Below, one piece after another: positions 47,887 through 58,910 of a stretch of DNA of 64,000 nt (position 1 is the stretch's first letter; every line of letters begins with the position of its first letter). This DNA comes from Marisa cornuarietis (lineage: Eukaryota > Mollusca > Gastropoda > Architaenioglossa > Ampullariidae). A model generated the notes under the pieces. That model searched no databases. It was not told where the DNA came from and saw only the letters and a list, made by a program, of their open reading frames with translations. The stretch lies in the NCBI GenBank assembly GCA_004794655.1, contig SMMW01000033.1:3259501-3323500 (forward strand). Direction: 5' to 3'. The position numbers and the translations under genes were made by a program.

Positions 47887-48578
47887 GAGAGCATTTAAGA
47901 AGCAGCTAAACTCTTTGACAACAATTCAGGATTAAAAACGATATTTTTTTTACTCGGTTCATTGACTCTATCTAGAACTTGGCAGAAAGGATGACAAACA
48001 ACCATGGTTTACACAATTACACTCTGCTGATGGGCTTATGAAAATACACTTACGTTAGATATATTTAAATATATATGAGAAGATATGGAAAAGCTTACAG
48101 TTTCGAAGAGCAGCAAAGTTACAATAACAAAAATACAAGGAAATCTCCTCAACGAATAGCGTGTGGCTCAGAGTCGTCTGCTTCACTAACACAGGTGGTT
48201 TTTGTAACCTAGCAGTAAAATGTATGATAACAAACTCAAACTACTTCTTTGTAAAGCTCTTCTATGTATTTAAATCACTGTCATAAGAAAATCAAAGCTT
48301 TTTGTTGAAATTGTTTGCAGACCACGACTCCGTGTGTAATTCGTAATCGAATCAAATTCGCGGATTTGTACATTGCTTTCGTCTCGACTTTGAAGAATGC
48401 TTTTGGACTTTTGATTGGGTCTGAAACTCACGTGAGAATACTATAGTTTAGCATCCAATACCTATATAACGAAAACGTTTTATTTAAGTTTTAATTTAAA
48501 ATATTTTCAATTCAGTTCTATCGTCCAAAAGAATACATCTCTAAATCCTATTATAAAAGGTTTGCCTTGGCAGTATGG
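45677..48578. other. non-coding stretch
   Basis: No gene recognised. (CT)n and ACGC repeats at 46611-46665, (GA)n at 47857-47892. 21 bp at 47900-47920 recur at 19920-19940. A 64-codon plus frame at 46858-47052 has unbiased composition but no motif. Confidence 0.45.
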
Positions 48579-48653
48579 TGTGTGTGTGTGTGTGTGTGTG
48601 TGTGTTAGTGTGTGTGTGTTAGTGTGTTAGTGTGTGTGTGTGTGTGTGTGTGT
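48579..48653. repeat. (TG)n microsatellite with TTAG steps
   Basis: TG array interrupted three times by TTAG, then a GA-rich flank. Confidence 0.93.
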
Positions 48654-48732
48654 GGCCGTGTGGCCGAGAAGGAGAGAGAGGAGGAAGAGAAAGAATAGAA
48701 CAAGTGGGCAAAGAAAGAAAGAAAGGAAAGTA

Positions 48733-48962
48733 TAGGGTTAGTCAAAATTATGTTAACATTTAGATGATATAAACTATTTCTTCCCAAAACAGACATCATA
48801 GGTGCAAGATGAGTTACAGGACGGCCTCAGCCTGTTCGCTATCGTCTTCAACACACAAAACCCAGCGAACAACAGCACCATGTACTTCCCGGACACACAC
48901 TTCGCAGCGAATAGAGAATACCATAGTCCGCGTTAGCGTTACCATAATTTGGACCAACCCTG
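48733..48962. mobile_element. short TA-flanked inverted-repeat element (MITE, Tc1/mariner-like)
   Basis: Left end TAGGGTTAGTCAAAATTATG and, read inward from the right, CAGGGTTGGTCCAAATTATG; 21 of the first 25 bases agree, then both show TAAC. Each end is preceded by TA (48731-48732 and 48963-48964), the Tc1/mariner target duplication. At about 230 bp it is MITE-sized. A 44-codon exon-like frame inside (48802-48933) is better explained as part of this element. Confidence 0.6.
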
Positions 48963-49218
48963 TATGAAAATTAAGCCAGACTTCTATTGAAAAAAATCAT
49001 GTTTCAGACATATCGAAGCTAGTATCGGTCGTCGGCAACTGAGAGTGAAATGAGTATTACAGAGTATAGATAGTGGACCGGTATACTGCTGTTATACTGC
49101 TTCTGCCGCTACATTGATTTATAGTGCTGCTTTCACTACTACACTGACAGACACCAGACAGCTCCCATCATATCAGGAGACAAATCATGTCTGTCATCCC
49201 CCAATGTGCTTTTGTAGG

Positions 49219-49728
49219 GATGAGAACAAACCCCGCAGCACATCCTACAGAAGTAAAAGCTCCTTCCTCCGGGAACTGAAGTATTGTCTTTGCCGGTGTC
49301 CCTCGACATCAAGCTGTACGGTCCTGTTGAAGATCTCAACTGGAGGGCTGGTCTCCAGGTGTAATCAAGGTAAACGACAACAACTACTACACTGTTTCTG
49401 CTGCCACTTCTACTACTCTATATTTATTCTACTGCTGCACTTCTTTTTCTGCTTCTGCTACTGCGTCTACTGTTTCTTTTGCTGCTATTTCTTCTTGAAC
49501 TGGACGAATGTAATATTAATATCACGATGCACTGGATAATCGTTTTTGTCAGGAATGCTCCGTGACAGGAGCGTCCAGAACCGCCATTTCTGTACAGACA
49601 CCACGCGGGCAGATAACTCTGACGGTACCGCCGGTTCTCACGGAGATTTCCACTGGCTACACTGCTGAGCATGGTCCCAGCAGCCAAGTCCAGTTATCGG
49701 CTCCAAACCCGCGGGTCTGCCGCTAAAT
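49219..49728 (+). other. two candidate exons, unidentified
   Basis: After a good acceptor (TGTGCTTTTGTAG, ending 49218) the plus strand reads MRTNPAAHPTEVKAPSSG. It continues, if one base is ignored near 49278, as LDIKLYGPVEDLNWRAGLQ up to a possible donor CAG/GTGTAA. From the acceptor TCGTTTTTGTCAG (ending 49551) a second open stretch of 57 codons starts ECSVTGASRTAISVQTPRGQ and ends at TAA (about 49726). The exon junction would be in phase 0. Composition is protein-like but no family is recognised, and the apparent frameshift weakens the case. It could be chance or a host pseudogene. Confidence 0.22.
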
Positions 49729-49869
49729 CCAAGCAGATTACATTCCAAGCCCAGCAAGGACCAACTACCCGTCTTCTCCGGTCACTATCAGCTGTTTCCA
49801 CAGACTTGGGGGTAGCAAATGGGAGGAGGAAAGGGAAAAGATGGATTTAAAAATACAATATGGTAACTC

Positions 49870-49900
49870 TGTGTGTGTGTGGGCGTGCGTGCGTGCGTGC

Positions 49901-49934
<34 letters not shown>
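49870..49934. repeat. (TG)n/(TGCG)n microsatellite
   Basis: TG units, then GTGC units, then TG units. Confidence 0.93.
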
Positions 49935-49936
<2 letters not shown>

Positions 49937-50579
49937 TTTCTCAATCCACTTGCCGTCCGTGACGACACACGCGCCTGGTCCTGTCCTGACAAACCGCCGA
50001 AGTCCTCTCGCAGACCCCGCACGCCCCGGGGATTCTGGGAGACCGGCTGGGCTCGGCATCTCGTGAGCGGAAGGTGCGAAAAGTGAAATCCGCCTGATGC
50101 TGCCGACGAGCTCTTGATCTCATAAGCGGCGCAAGGGGTTGTGATGAGCGCAGCGGTCGCGTTATCCGGCGGTTTGCGGATAATCCCCGGTGCTTGACTT
50201 CCCTCCTGTTGTCTGCTCGCGGTGTAAGCTCCAGCCAACGGCTTGGCACTGGCTACCGTCAAGCCATTCTCCAGATGGTTTTTGGCTCATAGCCTTCCGT
50301 GGCGATGTAAGCTCTGGCCGCCGTAAACAGTTTATTCAGGCTGGTTGGTTTAAAGCAAGGGGAATTATCGATGAATCAGAGGTGCCTCAAAAATAAACTT
50401 TTAAAAGCTATGCAGTAGATGCAGATCATGAAAGAACTTAACGCTGAGTGGAAAAGTGTTTCACTTTAACGGTTTAAGAATACGTAAGAACAAAACAATT
50501 AACTAAAGAACGAACGAACAAACGAAAATGCTAAGTTACTAAATAATTAATAAAACTTACGAAGGAAAACGCAAACTAG
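49935..50579. other. non-coding stretch
   Basis: GC-rich to 50330 with overlapping motif-free open frames on both strands, then abruptly AT-rich. Confidence 0.45.
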
Positions 50580-50900
50580 AAAACCAACCGTTAAAAAAGA
50601 CCGATGAACGAACAAATAAAAGAGCAAATTAACAAAATAATTACTTAAATAAAAAAATAATTAACAAACTATTGAGCAAGTAAACAAAAGAACAAACTAA
50701 CAACCGAACAAAAGAAAGAGCAAACTAACAAAATAGTGACCTAAATAACAAAGTAATTAACAAACTAACGAGCTAGTAAACAAAAGAACAAACTAACAAA
50801 CAAACAAAAGAAAGAAAAAACTATCAAAAGAGTTACTTAAATAACAAAGTAATTAACAAACTATCGAGCAAGTAAACAAAAGAACAAACTGTAAAAAAAA
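50580..50900. repeat. 96-bp minisatellite, three to four copies
   Basis: TTAACAAACTA recurs at 50661, 50757 and 50853, exactly 96 bp apart. Each copy continues GAGC(A/T)AGTAAACAAAAGAACAAACT and includes TTACTTAAATAACAAAGTAA or a close variant. A worn copy precedes at about 50580. Units are themselves built of AAC/AAAG/ACTA words. Confidence 0.9.
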
Positions 50901-50941
50901 GAGCAAACTAAAAAAAAAGAGCAAACTAAAAAAAAAGAAAG

Positions 50942-50995
<54 letters not shown>
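50942..50995. repeat. (AACT)n microsatellite
   Basis: About 13 pure units, arising at the 3' edge of the 96-bp minisatellite. Confidence 0.95.
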
Positions 50996-51099
50996 TCTCC
51001 ACGTTTTTCTCTCAGTCGGCGGAAGAAGGAGAGTGAGAGACCAGAAAGTGGCGGACCAGATGCACTATTGTTGTTTGCAGTGTGAAGCGAGTGCCGTGA

Positions 51100-51390
51100 C
51101 CGTTGGTACTCAGACAGTCCGATTGCTGTCAGGCCGGCCCCGCCTGGACCCCTCTTACCCCTTAATGGGCTTCAATTGCTGTTATCCCGGGCGGCAGGGG
51201 CAGGGCGCTGATACCAGGGCTTAGGCCCGCTCGTCACAGAACGACGAGAACGCCTGCCACCTATACCCGCGTACCCGGCCACTTGGACCGCGGGCCCGCG
51301 CGTGACCGGGGTGGGGTGCAAGTGCCGGAACGGCCGGCAGTCTCCGCGGGTTGACGCCTATAAACGTCCGTTGCGCTCGTTTGCAAGTGG
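51100..51390. other. GC-rich, CpG-rich island
   Basis: A sharply bounded GC-rich block between two AT-rich regions, with many CpG (for example CCCGCGTACCCGG and CCGCGGGCCCGCGCG). TATAAACG is at 51359. It could be a promoter island, but no exon or gene is recognised beside it. Confidence 0.35.
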
Positions 51391-52869
51391 ATGTGGGGTG
51401 AGGGTGGGGTGGAATGAGTGAATGAATGAGTGCGAAAGAGAGAAACGGATACTGTTCACGAGAGAGGGAATTAGAGAGAATTATGCTAGAAGAGAGACAA
51501 GTAGGTGCAAATTATAAGTAGATGTACGTGGCTAAAAAGCATTTAATACTGACAAAAATTTAATGTTGGTCAAAAAGTACATTTAATGGTAAAAAGTACA
51601 TTTAATCACATTTCCTTATTCTCTAATTCCGTACATTGCGTAAATTACGAATCTTCCCCCCAAAACAAAAGATACAAAGAATTTTTTCGGGCTCTGCTAG
51701 GTTATCATTTATTTACAATCAGAACAATCACTAAACAGACGTTATCATCTCCACCACCACGACAACTACACCACAGTCACCGTGACCACATCGTCATTAG
51801 TGCCAGCCCTAATGCTGACACTCGCTAGTCACTTTACGATCACCGTTGCGTCTACCAACAGCGCCCAGAAATTATCACATTACACTTAAAAGCATCCCAT
51901 AAATCCTTCTCACTCTGATCCTCGCCGAGCTTCTTGTGACATTTATTACATCGCCACCATGATCACCATCCACAACTCGCACACATTGCTGATGTTGCTC
52001 ACATCGTCGTCCGCATTGTGTGAGCTGCATACGTCTCCAGTCATCGTTACCTGAGAAACAAGCCTCCTCCCCCCCCCCCGACCCTAATTCCGGGAAGGGG
52101 AGGTAGCCCTCGTCCAGGCTTGCAGATGCAAGAGCAATATATTGAGACAAGGCTCCCTTATTTAATTCGCGCAGAAAAACTCGTTAGGTTTCTGGCGTTG
52201 TGCAGCGACGGACCGTAGATCAGCCCCATTCAGACATGTCATCATATCCTACTGTCATAATTAGTTTCGCCCGATATCTAAGCACATTTGGACTGGGATC
52301 ACGAGGCAGACGAAAATCTGGCCCAGAAGCGAGAAGAGAAGGAGGAAATGGTCCGCCAACAGGGTCCGGGCTCTACGCCTGTCGCGGTTATGATAAGAAG
52401 GCAAGCAGTGAGAACGCGTTGTGTCATGATGAATGGTAGAGAGATATTGCGACTCTGAAGGACACCTCTGATAAATGGCTTCACAGCCCCTCTAGCATGG
52501 GGCTCCTGTCGATCCATTTTTGCAATCAATACGTCCTCATCTCCCACCCATCCCCCACGTCTGTCCTTCGTATCATATCAGACGAGCAGACGACCAAGAG
52601 GGCGACTTGTTAGTCATTGTGTTTAGTTCCCCCTTACAACGAATGATCGTCGAGGTGACTTTTGCCATTATAATTTCCTGCACGATTTTAGCCCACTTTA
52701 TATGATTTATATAAAGCTATTTTATTTATTTTTGCACTGTAGAAAAATGTTAACTTTTTGTTAGTGAAAAGTTTATTTTTCATACGACAGCAGTACTAAA
52801 GAGAGAGGGAGAGAGAAAGAGCCTAGAATAGAAATATAAGACACTGAAGTGACTGTTTAGAAGTTAGTT
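51391..52869. other. non-coding stretch
   Basis: Nothing recognised; a C10 run at 52070-52079 and a GA tract at 52801-52820. Confidence 0.45.
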
Positions 52870-53045
52870 TAGTATCTTGAAATCAATTATGTTGTTCATC
52901 GAGTTATCATCTAGGGCTTTTTCATGGTGAGTTAGTCCAGCCCCGTAGACAGATGCCACATCCAGGGAGAGGTCACGTGGACAGCTGAATCCAGTCCTCG
53001 TTGTCGTGGGAAGAAGCGTTGTACCGCTGCGCCATCGTGCCAGCA
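52870..53045 (-). mobile_element. tRNA-derived SINE
   Basis: Minus strand from 53040: GGCACGATGGCGCAGCGGTA (A-box arm), CAACGCTTCTTCCCACGA, CGAGGACTGGATTCAGC (worn B box), then a body TGTCTACGGGGCTGGACTAA and CTCACCATGAAAAAGCC. The order and spacing are those of tRNA-headed SINEs. The 3' end is not clearly defined. Confidence 0.6.
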
Positions 53046-56000
53046 GAAGAGCGACCAAGCTTTGCAGTGAGATGAAAGACAACTCGATCGTGCAATACAC
53101 ACCATGAAAAAGTTAATCTTACAAACCCGAACGCACCCCTTTCACAAACCGCTGGCCTGGCCCGGGTGGTCCTGGTCAGTGAAGTCAAGAAGACGTTCCT
53201 ATGCACCCGCCTGAGTACCCCGTCTGTAGCGGGACGCGCTCTCTGACGTGGGATTACCCGGGCGCGAATTGAAGATTTAATTACACCCGCCACGGATTAC
53301 GGGTGGATGGCCGGGCTTTACATTCGGGTGGGCAGAAGGTGTAAGGTAGCGGTGGCCGAGCCTGCTACATGACAGTTCGTCTAATATTTGTTGGCTTGAA
53401 CTTTCACGACGACCATATTGCGCGGCTCTGGAGCTGGACGGCGAGACAACTGTTCCCATCGGCGCTTTGCTTGCGCCGTAATCCCAGTTCTCTCAAAACA
53501 CGGGCAGTCTGTTTTTTACGGCGTGGCCGATAAGACGAAAATGCTTCAGCACTGCACTTGATACACTGCCACATGGGCAACGGGAACCTGAGATAATGTC
53601 AATCCGATATTAATGTTCCCGAAATTGCATTTGAAATTGCCAAGCAAAGGCGAGAATGACACCATGTTTTTGTTTTTGTGGAAAATTTATGGCAGTCTGC
53701 ATTAAAGGACTTTCAGTTTTCTCCAAGCGTCGCTATTTGTAAAAGAAAATGCAATGTCATAAAACGTATATATTTATCTCTTTACAAAATTGATCTGCTT
53801 AAGTATGTCGCAGATTGAATGTTTTTGTCAACAACCTGTTGTACATTACAGTAAGCTGCCGTTGAACAATATACTCCTCTTCACCTTTATTTTACCCCTG
53901 CTTTGGATGAACTGTGTACATATCTCATTCACGAGCTAGTCCTATATCATCTTTTTTTGACTGTCCACAACATGTCTTGCTAGAGTTCACAGAGCAGAGA
54001 ATAATAAATATTTACAATTAGCTGACTCATTTTGAAACGTTCCATATCTATACCATTCTAAACTTTTTTTTTAAACAGATTAATATTTTTTAAAAGAGCT
54101 GAGCAATCACATCAAAGAATAATAACAATTTAACAGAAATCTTGAATTACAGTTCACATCAACACCATCTATTTATGAGCTCCTGATGTGTCCTCAGCGA
54201 TCGTCAGGACCTATTGACACCCAAATCCACCCATCAGTCCACCCATTATGCATACGAGGGACGGGACGTCTTTCCATTCGTTGTTTATGCTGCTGTACAG
54301 ATGTGCTAACCTTTGAGTAAGACAGCAATCACTCAAACGCCGATGCATCTTAAGCATAGAAATAAATGTCTTATTTCAGGAAGAGAGAACAAGTCCAGGT
54401 CCACCTGAGTCGTGTAACAGGGTAACCTTGTGAGCCAGGTAAGGAATAATGGCAAAATTAAAACAACTAATTGCTCGAGCCAAATATTGGAGGTAGTCTA
54501 GGCCTAAGACATTCTTATTGCCACAGATGTGTGGAGAGATGGAGAGATATAATGTCCCGAGATTCTAAGTGCAGTTTCCAAAGGCATGGAAGGATGAAGT
54601 CTGAACAACAACAGCAACAGTCCCTGGCTCCGGAGATGGGTTTATCAAGTGAACAACACTGGAGACCCGAGAATCGGAAGCAGCTAAGAGGGAGATCCAG
54701 GAGGAGATGATGCAAAGCACAAGATGGGCCCAGTTCGAGAGGTCATGGCAGGTCGGTGTCGCGGAGTACAGATCCAGGCCGTTACAATAATCGCCTGTGT
54801 GCTGGGAGGGTCTGACACGATTGTTGCAGATGAATGATATGGCGCTGGCAGTAGAGCTCCACCCTGCTCCCTCTTTAGCTTGCTTGTATCCTGGAAGTAT
54901 ATAAACCAAACCTTCATCTTCGTCTATGTAAGGGCTGATAGCTAAGTCCCTTTTAACATACACGAGTTACTTTATTAGAAAAGGAATGTGTGCGTGTGGG
55001 GGGGGGGGAACAAGTGTATGTATAAACATAAGTGTGTGTGCTCTCAATCTCTCTCTCTGTGAACAAGGATTGTATGTGTACCTTTTTAATCTAGTTTGGA
55101 AATGTCCAGCATATTATTTAATTAACATGGCTATGTCTATTTGTCCAAGAAGAAAAGTAGATGCTAAATTCATGATATTTACATGATTCTTTAAATTTTA
55201 ACACCAGTTATGTTGGCGACTTAAATATACTTCTTTCAGTTTACTTTTCCCTCTCCCACCGAAAAAAGTGTCGCCACACACTTAACAATCAGAAACCCGT
55301 TACTTGTTGGGTATCCTACTCCCTGACCCGTTACACTCCGGGTGGAATATGTGAAGATAAAGCGGAGGACGAAAGCGCACGACACCCCGCGTTCGTTATC
55401 AATGTTTGGTCCGTCTGTTTGGTGTGACCAGGTATGTGACACCCCACCAACGAGTCTTGACACTGAACAGTAGACCGGACTGTCCAACCCATCGCCCTCG
55501 TTGTCATCACCCTTCAAGTCGCTGGGCATGGTGTGTGTCGGGGGAGAGGGGAGGGGGTGAGTAAAGGTTGTTGAACCAGACGGCAAGAAGGGGCTCTCTT
55601 GCCCTCCTACCGTTGCTCTGAGAAGCTTGTGAAGTAACGACGGTCGCTGCTGAAGGAGCAGACGCTGCGGCAGGAGGTGTGAGAACACAGGGACCGCTGG
55701 ACACTCCTCACACGCATGCGCACAGAAGTCATCGCCAGTCACAGGTCAGCGATGATCGTCGTCTAGACTGTCTGACCTCAGCGGCCTACGTCTGGCCGGG
55801 AGGAAGCGCCTGGCCAAGCCAACCACCGTCTTCCCACAAAATTAAACCCTACACAAAAAAACAAAACAACAAAATACAAAAATAACAATGAAACTGCACA
55901 TAATTAGTTTTGTCTTTCGTAAATAAGCAGAGCTCGCGATTGGCGGAGTGTAAATAGCAATCAATACTAATACTGTTGTAAAATAGAAAGTGACGATATA

Positions 56001-56122
56001 CTAAAACTATTTATAGCTTAAATACAATGAATTTTTGGGGTCACATGTAGGTAATAGAGCATTTATCAGTCACTTCCGCAACAGACCTATTTCACATCTT
56101 GCTGGAGGCGAAGTACCTGTGA
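53046..56122. other. non-coding stretch
   Basis: No gene recognised. GC-rich 53100-53480, AT-rich 53500-54180, G9 run at 54999-55008. Frames at 54565-54963 (minus, 132 codons) and 55236-55742 (minus, 168 codons) have no known motif and are not called. Confidence 0.4.
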
Positions 56123-56195
56123 GCCCGGTTAGCTCAGTCGGTAGAGCATCAGACTTTTAATCTGAGGGTCGCGGGTTCAAGTCCCACATCGGGCG
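56123..56195 (+). tRNA. tRNA-Lys (anticodon UUU)
   Basis: 73 nt without intron. Acceptor stem GCCCGGT pairs with ATCGGGC (one G-U), with discriminator G. The D arm is AGCTCAGTCGGTAGAGC. Anticodon stem TCAGA/TCTGA encloses loop CTTTTAA with anticodon TTT. T arm GCGGG-TTCAAGT-CCCAC has one C-A mismatch in its second pair. A box (from 56130) and B box GGGTTCAAGTCCC (near 56173) are intact. No CCA is encoded, as in eukaryotic nuclear tRNA genes. It decodes AAA and AAG-type lysine codons. The gene stands alone. It is very close to the standard animal Lys-UUU sequence, so probably functional; the T-stem mismatch leaves some doubt. Confidence 0.95.
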
Positions 56196-56199
56196 AGAC

Positions 56200-56207
56200 T
56201 TTTTTTT
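56200..56207 (+). terminator. RNA polymerase III terminator
   Basis: Run of eight T, five bases past the tRNA-Lys 3' end; four or more T suffice for Pol III termination. Confidence 0.9.
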
Positions 56208-57419
56208 AACTGATGGAAGACAAGCTACATAACTATATATTGTCAGGGAAATCAGGCGACCTTTCACATACTAATACATACTCTGTCCAAGCAACGTCAA
56301 ACCACTTATGTGCACTTTGACCCGTTGCTTTACCATCAGCTAACTATATATAATTTTTGTGGGAGTAACTACAACAGCAGCAGCGTTGTTAATAGTAACC
56401 ATATAAATATTGTATACAGTTCGCAGTTGACAGAACAGCCAGATGAAGAAATTATGTTTTTTGTTTTTGTTTTTGTTTTTGTTTTTTGAGGGGGGGGGAG
56501 GGAATAAGGAAGTATATTTGCAGGTTGAAAACAAAAAAACTGGTGGAGATCAAGGAACGGCTAGACCACATCACGAACCTTTTTGTTTTGAAACAGTGTT
56601 AAAGAGGTCATACCAGAAACATCATTTACAAACTCCAGCGGGAGGTAGCCCAACAATCTCGAATGGAAAACAACCCTGTTTAACACTCAGATGCCGGAGA
56701 CGTCAGTCGCAGCCTTCAGTGCTGAAAGAAAGCCGATTACCAACCTCCATTGCTAGACACGCGAGACGACAACAGTGTGAGACGATCCAGTAATTTACTC
56801 GCCTGCGACTCCGTTGCCTCCTTTCTGCGGTCCAAGCAGACTGCAGACGACAGCGAGCGGACGGAGGCTATCTCGTGGCCAGCACGCGAACTGTCATCGC
56901 CGAGGGGCGATACACTGTCTGATACACTGACAGGCATTGTCGTGTCCGATACCATATCGGGGGTTGGGAGGAGGTTGTGGTTCACGCAACATGATGTCCG
57001 GTTTTGTTGGGCGCATCTTATCTGAGTTGACGAAAGGTTGACCTGCCAAAGGGTAGGAGAGGAGCCGAGAGCCAGAAGACAAAGCAATGAGGTTAGAGGT
57101 GAAGAGTTGGTGGGCGCGTTATCAGCGGGAGTTGTCTCTCAGTATCGCTAAGTGTCTTGCCACTGTTCTTCACTTCGGGACTCCGATGACGATTTACTTC
57201 ATTCAGAAAGAAAGACTAATCCAGTCAAAATAAATACTATTGTATTAATCCGCAATTGAAGGTAAGATTAATAGGGGCTCGTGCGGTAGGAATATACAGA
57301 TGAGTAAATGTTGACTACAGTGAATAAGTTCTTTCTCTTTATATATATATATATATATGCGGATACAACAATAGTAGATAAAGTTGGTGCAATGCATTAG
57401 GTGACCACAGGTTAACACA
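56208..57419. other. non-coding stretch with overlapping open frames
   Basis: GC-rich 56560-57130 is open on both strands (plus 56750-57025, minus 57087-56737) without recognised motifs; a tandem GATACACTG word occurs at 56909 and 56922. (TA)n at 57339-57358. Confidence 0.4.
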
Positions 57420-57525
57420 CGATGACAAGTAGAATTTATCAAGTGTATGGCACGAGGAATGAATGAGTTGCGTTGACGATTCGTTCTACATATAGACATC
57501 AGACCACAAGAGTGCGAACTCACAT
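57420..57525 (-). pseudogene. possible LINE ORF2 C-terminal tail
   Basis: Minus strand reads CRTNRQRNSFIPRAIHLINS, resembling the R..R..NSF(F/I)PRAI..(L/W)N tail found at the end of many LINE reverse transcriptase proteins. Only about 20 residues match and nothing upstream is recognisable. Confidence 0.4.
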
Positions 57526-58607
57526 ATTAACACATGATCAGGAATAGTAAGGATACTTAATCCCTTCCTAAGTGTATGCAGATTACTTAAGACTGCTAAG
57601 TCCTTCTACTTGGTTCCGCTGATCTCAACCAGAGAGAAGGACTAGCAGCTCAAGCGCGGGAACAGATAACTTGCGACGCGCATGCGCTGGACTAAGTCAT
57701 TGCTTCGTTTTTTCCGGTTTCACTTTACACAGTGTGTCACAGAGATAATGTCATAATTATTTTGAGATATGTTGTGTGAAGATAATGAGTGATTTATTAT
57801 AATATGAAGTCTGTTGTAATATGTTAAATAATTTGACAAAATATGCTAACACAACGCCCGATGTGAATATGTTCAAAACAACATGTAAAAAAAAATCAAT
57901 AAATAAAGATTTAAATGTGTTACTTAATAAATGGAGTTTAAGGTACGTTCCTTAGAGCCTTGGTCTGAATTAATGGTGAATTAAATTCATTAAGAAACGA
58001 TAAACTCGCTATAAACCGCTTTCTGTAACCACTCAAAGACAATGAGGTAGAGAGCGAGAGCTTGCTGACATAACCATCTTCTTGACTTTAAAATAAATAC
58101 ATATACTACGATACAACGCTCTGTTTGAGCAAATATATTTTACATTATGATTCATATATTAAAAAAAATATATATATATATCAAAGCATACTTTCTAAGA
58201 AGAGTTCTTCAGTATCAAAGGATTCTATTATGCTCGCGGGTACAAAACAAAGAGACCGGAAGCTGCCTGTCAATAAGTTAAGTTTGTATACAGCTGGTCG
58301 GGAGTTGAGTCAGCGGGTAGATACATGTCCCATGGACATTTTAAGGGCGATCTATTTTACTTATTTTGATTCGCGCATTTGATGAGCTAGTCGGTCAGCA
58401 CACTTTTAGGCGCAATCCGTTACCATTACTCCATTATCCAGAGTGAAACACCTATTGCGCAGACTAAGATATCGGGCGTCCACACTGAGATAACCGAAGT
58501 GCTTGACATCAGAGCATCCTCGGAGTGGAACCGAGAAACCAGGTGATATTTCGTATTCCTGAACATTGTTGCCTCCTTTGCCTCTTCTGATTGTCTAGAA
58601 CCGGAAG
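57526..58607. other. AT-rich non-coding stretch
   Basis: Nothing recognised. Confidence 0.45.
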
Positions 58608-58910
58608 TTGCGCAGACTCGCACCTACACGCAAAACACTGCTCCCCTCTTGTCAGGACTTCGACAAGAACGTTGAACCTGGTGATGCTGACGCCGTCTTT
58701 CTCTCGTCTGACAGATTGTCATCGTCAGCACCAGAAGGAGATGGAGGGGAGAAGGCGAGAAGGGTGCGCCCGAGAGAAGAGGAAAACTGGCGTGACCACG
58801 TGACCACCAACCGTGACAGACTGATCTTTTCTTGCAGGAGTGTAGCGTTTCGCAACCATAGTTCATCATTGTTTCTGCCCGCTGGGTTTGGTGGTGGAGG
58901 CGGGGTGTGA
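58608..58910 (+). other. unidentified 100-codon open frame
   Basis: From ATG at 58608 the frame has mixed, charged, protein-like composition (for example DFDKNVEPGDADAVFLSSDR) and ends in a glycine run. A good acceptor-like GATCTTTTCTTGCAG lies inside it, ending at 58837, and a CACGTG E-box at 58797. No family recognised, and an opposite-strand frame also exists. Not a confident gene. Confidence 0.2.

Noticed and set aside
48802..48933. Exon-like 44-codon stretch after a TAG acceptor
   Set aside because: Lies wholly inside the inverted-repeat element 48733-48962.
50470..51000. CRISPR-like array
   Set aside because: Units are contiguous tandem repeats without unique spacers; this is eukaryotic minisatellite DNA.
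53340..53380. GGTGGCCGAGCCTGC resembling a tRNA D arm
   Set aside because: No B box follows.
55236..55742. 168-codon minus-strand frame
   Set aside because: Low-complexity, proline/serine-rich stretches; no domain.
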